DNA from: Agelas oroides
Lineage: Eukaryota; Porifera; Demospongiae; Agelasida; Agelasidae
Length of the DNA stretch: 64,000 bases
Direction of reading: 5' to 3'
Assembly (NCBI GenBank): GCA_949130485.1
Contig: OX422189.1
Location: 351,220 to 415,219 of the forward strand
Below are positions 48,505 through 60,467 of this stretch, piece after piece (the stretch's first letter is position 1; every line of letters starts with the position of its first letter). The notes beneath the pieces are model-generated. The model was given only the letters and a program-made list of their open reading frames with translations, was not told the origin of the DNA and did not search any database. The position numbers were made by a program, and so were the translations under genes.

Positions 48505-48575
48505 ATACAGTTCTTCAGCTACTTACCCTTCTGTGTACACAGCTTGTGAGTAAGAGCGTCATACGACAAATATAA
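48505..48575 (-). promoter_or_regulatory. Candidate SECIS element (form II) in the SelL 3' UTR
   Basis: On the minus strand, about 60 bases after the stop codon, ATGA (48562-48559) is followed 13 bases later by AA, then a mini-hairpin CTGTGTACACAG, and then GTAAGTAGCTGA whose TGA (48517-48515) can form the opposite side of the K-turn-like quartet. CTTAC pairs with GTAAG and GCT with AGC between quartet and apical region. This is the layout of a form II SECIS, the element that recodes UGA as selenocysteine. Pairing was done by eye; the lower stem is weak. Confidence 0.55.
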
Positions 48576-48623
48576 TACACACCTCAAAACATAAAGCCAA
48601 GTCAGTATCGTGCATGACAAACA

Positions 48624-49595
48624 TTAGCATTCTTCTCTAAAATTATTCCTCAAACTCGAGAGCAGCTTACTTACATCTGGTCTATCTTGTGAAGTTTGAC
48701 TACAGTAAACATACACTGCCTTTCCTGTACTGTCCACTATGAAATCACCTCCCATCGTGTGGAGATCGTCCCCTGGATAGTGAGGGGCAGCGGCAATGCC
48801 AGCGAGCTTTTCTTCAGCATATCCCGTGAGGGCTGCAATCGTCCACACCCCAGCAACAGACCTCCCAAGACCAAAACAGTTGTACAGCTCACGGTTGATG
48901 TCAAGGAGCAAAGGAAAGGTGCGCCCTGTAGTTTCCAACCATTTTAAACCATCCTCTTGAACGCCACGGGCGACAACCACCACCTCGCAGTCTAGTTCAC
49001 TAAACTGCTTCACCTGAGATGCTATCTCCCGCAAGTGTCTGTTTCAGGGAGATCACCCAAAATGTCTGAGAAGGACAAATAGAGTGTACTTGGATTTTCC
49101 CCACAAGCTCGCAAGCCTGACAACCTCTCCCGATTTTGCCTTGGTGAGAGATAGATCGGCTGGCAACTGGTCACCCAGGGTGACAACATTTTGGAGGTCT
49201 AGTACATCCTCCTTCTTCGTCAGTTCCTGGTCCACCTCAGACACAAACTCTTCATATCTCTCCTCAGCACTCAGAAGATCGTCCACGCCCTCCCGCACCT
49301 GTCCATCGGAAAAGCACCCCATCCAAACCCCCTCCAGTTCACTTCGTGTTCTCACACCCACACCTTTCATACATTCAACGTACATGGGCATGGGTCTAAA
49401 CAGACATCGGATACCATTTGGGTTCTCAAAGCCGAGATACTTATCAAGGCCTGATTCTTTGTACGACCTCCTCCCTTCTTCTACGACCTTGTTCAGCCCA
49501 TCAGTTAATTTCCCCAGGGAGGACAGGAGCAGCGCCTTCTCGTCTCCTGCATTATCAATCTTTGGTCTCTTGGCAGGTAGAAGCTCTTCCGCCAT
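48624..49595 (-). CDS. SELENOL: Selenoprotein L (UxxU peroxiredoxin-like), two in-frame TGA codons
   Basis: SelL is a thioredoxin-fold protein of the Prx-like2 (AhpC/TSA) family described from aquatic organisms; its active site holds two selenocysteines that form a diselenide in a UxxU motif. Here a single intronless frame of 324 codons is interrupted only by TGA at codons 181 (49055-49053) and 184 (49046-49044), giving LLRHFG-U-SP-U-NRHLREIA, exactly where relatives carry CxxC. Both sides are clearly one protein: upstream VVRLASLWGKSKYTLFVLLR, downstream CEVVVVARG, TGRTFPLLLDINRELYNCFG, MGGDFIVDSTGKAVYVY. The start MAEELLPAKRPKI was chosen as the first Met after the divergent gene. A candidate SECIS lies downstream. 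The alternatives, a pseudogene or an 18-base intron, fit poorly. An Ala/Arg-type N-terminal extension of about 150 residues precedes the Prx fold. Confidence 0.92.
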
Positions 49596-49656
49596 GACGC
49601 ACAGCCCCACCCACCTTAAGCCTTGGTTATGGATCTTAACCGCATTGCGCTGCGCA
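49596..49656. promoter_or_regulatory. Very short divergent gap with NRF1-like palindrome
   Basis: Only 61 bases separate the two proposed start codons. GCATTGCG-CTG-CGCAATGC at 49642-49660 is a palindrome resembling the NRF1 site (GCGC-N-TGCGC type) and overlaps the proposed plus-strand ATG, which makes the later ATG at 49729 a serious alternative. Confidence 0.45.
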
Positions 49657-52600
49657 ATGCGCACAACCGAGCTGCTGACAAGCCCCTCCCACGTGTCCCA
49701 CCTCACTGACCCAGAGCATTGGCTCGAGATGGACTTTTTCTCCCGCCAGCTATCTGTACCTGACTGGAACCAGACGCTAATTGAGCAGCAGAGGGCGCTA
49801 GTGCTGGGGGTGGGGGGCATAGGCTGCAGCATAGCCAGAAATCTTTGGTGAGCAGATCATAGTCTCCTTTCGGAAAAATCGAGAGGGGTCTGGGCAAGAG
49901 ACTTAATCATAACTTGGTATGTCTGCTGCAAAAAATTTATGGTAAAAATTAATTTGAAGATGCTCCTTTAATTTTTGCTCCCTTCTATCTCTTTCTTTCT
50001 CTCCTCTCTACCACTAGCCGGCTGGGAGTACAGGAACTGGTATTGGTTGACTATGATGTTGTGGCGGCCTCTAACATCAATCGACAGGTGCTGTTTTCCA
50101 GTGGGGACGTGGGGAAGAGGAAGGTGGAGGCTGGGGAGGAGGGACTACAGAGGCACAACATCCGCACCAGTCAGTGGCAGTACAGTTTCACTTGTTTTGC
50201 TCCAAGCCCCCATTCCCATAAATCCATTCCCATTCTATAATCGGACAATGCATAATATTGTATTATGTTAGCCTCATTCCCAGGCTCTCAGCACATACAA
50301 GATCCTGCGAATAAGGCTACATATAGGTTACTTTAGCCATGTATGACGCTAGCCTCGTTCCCAGGCTGTGTGGGAGGGGTCTGGGAATGAGGCTACCTCC
50401 TGCCGAGTTTCCCATCACTTGCAGTACAGTATAGCACTACAAACAACGGAGAGCAGGGTGGGGGTTGAGAATGTGGTGCTGTTGTACCATTTCTTGCTCG
50501 TTTTTGTTGGTAATCTTGTCCCTTCACTCCACTCCCTCAGAGATTACACCTGTTCATTGTAATGCTGTTACGGAGTGGAGACGCGTGGTTGAACTGACTC
50601 AAAACTCAACAGTAAGCATGCAAATGGTACTGATTCCTCTTCAGTTGGACAGACTATGTGGTGGATCATGGGACCATCATGTGACCATCATGTGACCATC
50701 ATGCAACCATCATGTGACCATCACCACCTTTGTTCTCTCTACCCAACACAATGAAAAGGTTGTCTTCAATGGGATAGACTATGGAGAGTACTTTGACTAT
50801 GCATTGACCTCACTGTGCACCAGCCTCAGTCTTCCTTACATCTCTGCCAGCTCATATGGCCACACAGCCATCGCAGAGTGCTACCCTGCCATCAACTGCC
50901 CAAGGAGAGGTCAGTAATTGCCTGAGAGTCAGTCTAAGGGCATGAACAGCTGTTTCGGAGCCCACACTCCTCCCCCTTTTCCTCCTCCCTTCTTTCTTCC
51001 TTCACTTCCTCTCCTTACCTCCCTCACCCTCCATTCATCCCTCTGGCCCTCCCTCCCTCTCTCCCTCCCTTCCCTCCCCTTCCTCCTCTCCCAGGACCAT
51101 GCTGGGCATGCAACAATTCACCAGCACAGACGGAACTTTTGCAGCTGATAACACCAGACAAGATCCACACCCTAGACACTCTAGAGTTCCTGCCAAAGGT
51201 ATAGGTACACACATCAATGCATAGAGTATGTTATCATATACCCCTTTTGCCCATCCTCCCTGCTTCACACATAATCCCCCCTCCCCTCTCCACACACACA
51301 CATACACACACACACACTCAGGATGTCCACATGCCCTCCAACCAGGACGTAGGCTCCTCCATTCTCCCCTGCACTACAGCAGCTACTATCGCCACGGCAA
51401 CCTGGATCAACTCCCTCCATGGCTACTCCGCTCCCCACTGGATCAGCTGTGACTTTGCCATGTTCCAAATGTTCTCTTTTCCTGTAGAGCCAAACCCTGC
51501 ATGCCTTGTGTGCAGGAACGCCCCCAGGTCAGTCAGTGTTCAGACAGGGAGTTGCTGCATGGAGGTTTTACTGGGTTACATGCAAAAGTTTTACTGAGAT
51601 ATACAAGCATTTACTGGGGTATACAAGCTTTCACATTCTTATGCCAACCCCCAAGTGTTGAGAATATATGCCGCGTCAATAGTGTGCAGTGTTTTACAGG
51701 AATATGCAAGTTTTCCGTCTATACATACCCACACACAATGAAAGGCTGGGCGTTTGAGTGTGTGGGTATGCATGCGGCTACTGTGATGGATTATGTTATT
51801 CTAGAATCCTGAGTTATGTAAGAATATACTGCTTTGTTCTAACTGCACGCAATCAGGTACTCAGCTGGAGTTGTGGGTGTGTACTTTGGTACCAGTCCAG
51901 TCAAACTGTCCGCTGTTTCCGGGGAAACGCTTGTACACAGAGAGGGATGGATTACAAACCCCAAAACTGAGGTAATTGCACCTTGTGTACTTGGATTTAA
52001 TAAACAGTAATAACCAAGTTTTGACCAATCAGAGAGCCACATTCACCTACACAGGAAGTACCTTTTAGTGAGTGTAGTGGTGTGGATGTTGGGGTCATCA
52101 GTAGTTGATGTTTATCGTCCCCATACAGGCTCACTTTGAGTCAGCACGACAGCGTTTCCATCCTTGTGCTTCCCTTGGTTCGGAGTACACTAACTGCTAT
52201 GTGCCAGCCATTCCAGCTGCTGAACTGGAGATAGTGTAAGATGTACTCATTTGTGATATACTGGAGATTACTGCCCTGTTCCCTGTTGTGTACTGTACCA
52301 AATATGCTGCAGTATACTGTGATATACTGTGATATACTGTGGTATACTGTGATATACTGTGATATACTGTGGTATACCGTAGTATACTGTGGTATACTGT
52401 GGTATACTGTAGTATACTGTGGTATGCTGTGGTATACTGTCATATACTGTGGTATGCTGTGGTATACTGTGGTATACTGTCATATACTGTGATATACTGT
52501 GGTATACCGTAGTATACTGTGGTATACTGTGGTATACTGTAGTATACTGTGGTATGCTGTGGTATACTGTCATATACTGTGGTATGCTGTGGTATACTGT

Positions 52601-55600
52601 GGTATACTGTGGTATACTGTCATATACTGTGATACTGTGGTATACATCTTTGCTACAGGGAATGCTCCAAAGATTGTTCTGTTCTGCCTGAGGCACTACG
52701 TAACCCACTGTTGAAGACACAAGATGGCACAGTAGCTGCCATTAGAAGGTACTCACTCATATGTACATTAGCTCGTGGGATAGAAGACATTCCCACTCTC
52801 CTTCTCTCTCACAGCGGCAATCGGTCAGCAATCTACCCCACCAGTGCAGCTTGCTACCGACTCAAGGGATGTGGCAATTATGTAGACGCAGAGGGGCTAC
52901 GATTTCCCTTCCCCAGCTTCCCCCTCCAGAAACTCGAGGTCTGATTACAAAATAAGCTAGGGTTGGCATACATGCCTTCATTACTCAACACAAGTATAGT
53001 GTATAGCCATTGATGTGAAACCTTTTTTATCAAATGTCTCTCTCTAGCTGTCCCGGGACATTGGGTGTAGCGTAACCAGTTCCAGAACACAATACATGTA
53101 GCTAGTCTCATTCCCAAGCCATGCAGCCTGGGATTGAGACTAGTACATAGCAGCAGGGTTTGTCACCCTCTCACAGGCGAAGGAAGGCATCGAGATCAAG
53201 GGCTGTTGTTTCAGGCACACGGCCGCCACAGAGCAGTACATGAGTGAGCACGTGGGAGGGATTCTGGAGAAACATGGAATAGCAGTGGGAAACCGACCAG
53301 TGGCACTGTGGAAATACTCCATCCCAGACGAACCACTGCCGAAAGTATGTATGCAAGGAAAATTTGCGTCAACTCTTGCAATCTGCTTTATCCTCACCAC
53401 AAATATCATCGTTTTCATTGTTCTAGTCATGTGACTATTGACCAATCACATTTCTGAAACAGGTCATGTGATCACCACAGTTTGTTGCATCCATACTTTG
53501 AAGGTGGAGAAGTATTGTGGTGTGTTTGAGACCCTCGGGGAGAAACGGCTGGCGTCCCACTTGCTCCCTGGGTTGGAGGTCTTACTGCCGCTACTCTTCC
53601 CCAGCATTACATTAGAACAGGTCAGCAAACCACATGTGACTGTATGAGATCACATGACGGTCACGTGACTGTGTGAGATCACATGGTGGTCATGTGACTG
53701 TGTGCGAGATCACATGACAGTCATGTGACTGCGTGAGATCACATGACGGTCACATGACTGCGTATGAGATAACATGACAGTCACGTGACTGCGTATGAGA
53801 TCACATGACGGTCACGTGACTGCGTATGAGATCACATGACGGTCATGTGACTGCATATGAGATCACATGACTGTCATTTGACAACCCACACAGGTCCTTT
53901 CTCTCTTCCCAGCTGATAGGCTGACCACTACAAGTGAAGGGTAAGTTATAGTATACGTAGTGTCGACTGTCGTGTGTGTTTGCAAGGTGAGGTCATTTTT
54001 ATTCACAACCGAAATGATGTCATTATGCACTCTTGGTACTGGTGTTTGCTAGTGCATACCCTCCTCCTCTCGTACCTCAGAGATAGAACGGTTCAGCCGA
54101 CATGGTCTGCCTGCTGTACTGGTGGCAAAAAGGTATGAGTCAAGATGAGAAGGAGGCAGGGAGAAGATGCATGAATTTTTAAACATGTTTTGCCTCTCTG
54201 TAGCATTCTCCCATTAACATGTGTGACACTCCACTACCTGAGGTAAACACTGGCTCCAACAAGATCTGCAGTGAAAATTAGCCATAAGCAATCTCTCTTC
54301 TAGGCTTCTCTTTCTCCCACTGACTGTCCAGCAGGGATCAACCCTCAGCTGTTGAGCGCATGGTGCCAGACGACCTACACACTCAGACAAATCCTACCCC
54401 TAAGCACGGATGAAGCCATTAGGTTAGGCCCACGGGTGGGTGGCTTGCAGTAGCCAGATATCCTGTGAGCCACATTTATTAATTAACTAGTGGTTATTAA
54501 CAGCATTTGTTAAACAGTGGTTATTAACAGCATTTGTTAATTAAACAGTGGTTATTAACAGCATTTGTTACTTAACTAGTGGTTATTAACAGCATTTGTT
54601 AATTAACTGGTGGTTATTGACAGCTGAGTACATTATCATGGTATATTACCCTTTCCTTCCAGCTGTGGCTCTCTGACAGCACTGCTCACCTGGCAACTGG
54701 GATGGGAAGTGGGAGCTGTCAAACGTATCCTGGAGGCCAACGACATCAACTGGGGCTACTTCTTTGACCACAATCCTTGTGAACCCCACTGCAACTCCCA
54801 CCCCAATAACTTCATTGTGCTACCCCCAGTGAGCTAACCAAGTGCCCATATAGGTAGCTGTAGTGCCACAGCTTATGGCCGTGTTCCCTCACACCCCGAG
54901 CTTGAGGACACGAAGCAGCTGTTGGGCCAAATCTCTTGTAGCCACAGCTTATAGCCTTGTTCCCTCACACCTCAAGCTTGAGGACATGAGGCAGCTGTTG
55001 GAAGGCAGTAAATGTAGTCCCGTTGCAATGGCGGCGGGCACATGCTAGGGGGGTCTCAGGGTATGCTCCCCCAGGAAAATTTTGCAAGTTAGATGCTCTG
55101 AGATTGCTTCTGAGGCCAATTTTGGCACAAACCGGCACCACAGTTATCATTGTTATCTGTACGTCTTCGCATGTATGACTCTAATTCGTATAGACGTCCA
55201 CATGCCATGCAGTGGCCGTTGCTGAAGAGTCCAAACTTCTGAGTTTCCAGTGCTGAGTACTATATAGGCCTACTGAGCTTGGGGCGGGGCCACAACGTAG
55301 TGAGACTCGAGACTTGACTAGTTGGCCTGGACAATGGTTACGCTATCTAGCTGCAGTGGTGTCAATTTGTGAGTATATCTAATAAAGGGTGCTTGCCGTG
55401 TCACTGTCATGACTGTGGGCGATTGTGGGGGCTATGCCCCCACTGCCCCCCCCGGTTCCGCCACCTATGCATTGTAGCCACAGCTTATAGCCGTGTTCCC
55501 TCACACCCCAAGCTCGAGGACATGAGGCAGCTGTTGGAAGACAGTAAATGCAGCCCTCTTGTTGCCACAGCTGCATCTTGTTGGCAGGATGTTTGGGTAG

Positions 55601-55695
55601 TTGAGTGGAAAGTTCAGCCCTTAGTAGGAAACATGTTGGCATTGCTTTCATACCTTATGTGCGTTAATTAATTAGCTGGAGCATTGGTACAAGTC

Positions 55696-55739
<44 letters not shown>

Positions 55740-56094
55740 GCAGTGGAAAGCTGCTAGCTCCAGTGGACTTTGACCTTGCATTTTCCCGCCAAAGTTTCAT
55801 TTCTCCGTACTCTGGTGCCCCTGATGATGCACTATTTGACTCGTGGCTGGCAAGTGAGAACACAGAGATGGAGCGAGCCCTTGCAGGAGAACAGGCTAAC
55901 ACTGGAGTTGCCATGGTGCAAGCTCGGGTGAGAAGCCATACTAGTTCCTCTCCACCTAGCCATCTGGCCCCACAAGTCAGTCTATTTGAGAGTACCTGTA
56001 TATCATTATGTGATCTCCATACATTAAACTTGAGCCATTATCTTCGTGTATACAGTATGTCCCCACTCTTCCCACTTCCCCTCTCCTTCCCCCC

Positions 56095-56128
<34 letters not shown>

Positions 56129-56311
56129 AGCTCCTCTCAGGCCCATGCAGCTCTCTCGTGGGCCCTACACGACACCCTCCTCACTGCCTACCGCACCTCC
56201 TATAGTACTTTTGGGAGTGAGAACCTCCATCCGGTCCCACCCAGACTCAAGAGCGCCGTGGACGCACTTGTCCAACTGTCTCTTATCTGTACCCACTCCA
56301 GCACTGCCTAA
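49657..56311 (+). CDS. ThiF/E1-like adenylating enzyme fused to a kinase-like C-terminal domain
   Basis: Nineteen exons: 49657-49847, 50018-50169, 50541-50611, 50759-50909, 51095-51198, 51322-51527, 51857-51971, 52129-52235, 52659-52748, 52815-52938, 53177-53344, 53504-53620, 53894-53940, 54081-54132, 54204-54242, 54304-54422, 54663-54828, 55739-55927, 56129-56311; 796 residues, all phases consistent. The N-terminal third is a ThiF/MoeB/UBA-type domain: FSRQLSVPDW, nucleotide loop VLGVGGIGCSIARN (about 48-61), LVLVDYDVVAASNINRQVLF with the acidic and NxxRQ residues, and two CxxC pairs (CWAC 191-194, CLVC 284-287) like the zinc site of MoeB/UBA5. The rest is not a family I can name; near the C-terminus HCNSHPNNF (660-668) followed by APVDFDLAF (680-688) mimics the HGDxHPGN...DFG catalytic loops of APH/UbiB-type kinases with Asp replaced by Asn. 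An alternative start is 49729. Confidence 0.85.
52290..52645. repeat. (GGTATACTGT)n minisatellite
   Basis: About 35 tandem decamers GGTATACTGT, GATATACTGT or CATATACTGT with higher-order periodicity, filling intron 8 of the E1-like gene. It is open in several frames because the 10-base unit lacks stops; not coding. Confidence 0.95.
53635..53890. repeat. Palindromic E-box minisatellite array 2
   Basis: About nine units GAGATCACATGACGGTCACGTGACTG... of 30-33 bases, related to array 1 at 4562-4945 but with CACGTG as well as CATGTG cores. Intron 12 of the E1-like gene. Confidence 0.92.
54478..54615. repeat. Tandem TTAATTAACTAGTGGTTATTAACAG units
   Basis: Five imperfect copies of a 27-32-base unit (AGTGGTTATTAACAGCATTTGTTAA) in intron 16 of the E1-like gene. 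Confidence 0.9.
54860..55570. repeat. Three copies of an 85-base segment in a long intron
   Basis: TAGCCACAGCTTATAGCC...TTCCCTCACACC...CAAGCTTGAGGACA...GGCAGCTGTTGGAA occurs at about 54864-54925, 54937-55020 and 55477-55560. Intron 17 of the E1-like gene (54829-55738) otherwise shows no coding sequence and ends in a (CA)n tract that forms the acceptor. Confidence 0.8.
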
Positions 56312-57014
56312 CAATCACATGTAGCCATAGCAACAGAATGTAGCCATGACAACATGAGGTACATAGCAACAGTATGTAGAAAGGATATAGTCAGGCTTCT
56401 ATAGCCTAATGGATTTCAAATGCAGTTGAATTCACAATGCAATGCACCATTGGTCATATCTCATCAAAAGCCTCAAGGACACCTTAAATACAATGTATGT
56501 GATATGTAACCCAACTCCCCTCTAGCTTCCTTTGAGTTAATAGCTCGAGCTCAGGGTACATAGCTGGGAAGAAGGGGAAATTCCCTCCTCCTATATGGCC
56601 TGGAATTATTCAACCGGATTCATACAGCTTCACTGTTTCAGAAACAAGGGTAGGGTATGAGAGTCAGGCAGGGGGTTGTTTACAAAATGTTTCTGAAACA
56701 GTACACCACCTACCTCAGATTAGTTGCTTGAACAAGACTATCCTCAATGATAAGAACAAATCGATTCTAAATCACAAAATGTATAAAACTGAAGATCCAG
56801 ACATATATAGATAGATATAGATATATAGATATGGTATAGTGGCTACCCACTGTCTAAATATTGCTATCTCTTGAGGCTTAAACAGCACATCACTGTGGTG
56901 ACAGCGCTGTGCGGAGCATACACTGGTCTGCCCTATTGATACATAATACCTGCTGAAGTTTGAATAACTATGAAGGACGTGGCTTGTGATGAGTCAAAGA
57001 GAGGATGGAGAGAG
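56312..57014. other. Convergent intergenic region, E1-like to AMMECR1
   Basis: About 700 bases after the E1-like stop. A TAGATAGATATAG-type AT tract lies near 56805-56835. TTTCTGAAACAGTA and its complement occur around 56635-56705. No exon or clear element was recognised. Confidence 0.5.
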
Positions 57015-60263
<3,249 letters not shown>

Positions 60264-60467
60264 CTTGAACCGTCTCGTACGGTACAGTTAGTATGGTCCA
60301 CTATCTATGGTAGGACCTGATTTAATTTCCGACGACTTGGCACGCCAACTCAGCACAGGAGATGTTTTATTCTAATTAACGCCCGCCCGCAATCAGCTGC
60401 ATGCACGCAACGTTTCCAAGGCTTCGCACACGTGCACGTGGTGGCGGTGAAGAAGGTGTATCTGAAT
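60264..60467. promoter_or_regulatory. Divergent promoter region, AMMECR1 / TMEM164
   Basis: A 204-base gap between start codons. CACGTGCACGTGG at 60429-60441 contains two overlapping E-box cores (CACGTG) 27-40 bases before the TMEM164 ATG; it may be 5' UTR. Role inferred from position. Confidence 0.5.

Noticed and set aside
49035-49055. SelL broken by two stops: pseudogene, or an 18-base intron GTGATC...AACAG
   Set aside because: An 18-base intron is shorter than any spliced in animals, no other lesion is present over 324 codons, and both stops are TGA at the family's UxxU site.
49084-49851. Plus-strand open frame of 255 codons
   Set aside because: Its first two thirds are antisense to the conserved SelL gene; only the end, from about 49657, is real as exon 1 of the E1-like gene.
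52241-52720. Tyr/Ile/Val repeat proteins on both strands
   Set aside because: Read-through of a 10-base TATACTGT minisatellite inside an intron.
55379-55671. Open frames of 90-100 codons on both strands
   Set aside because: They overlap the 85-base repeated segment of E1-like intron 17, share no family resemblance, and have no splice context.
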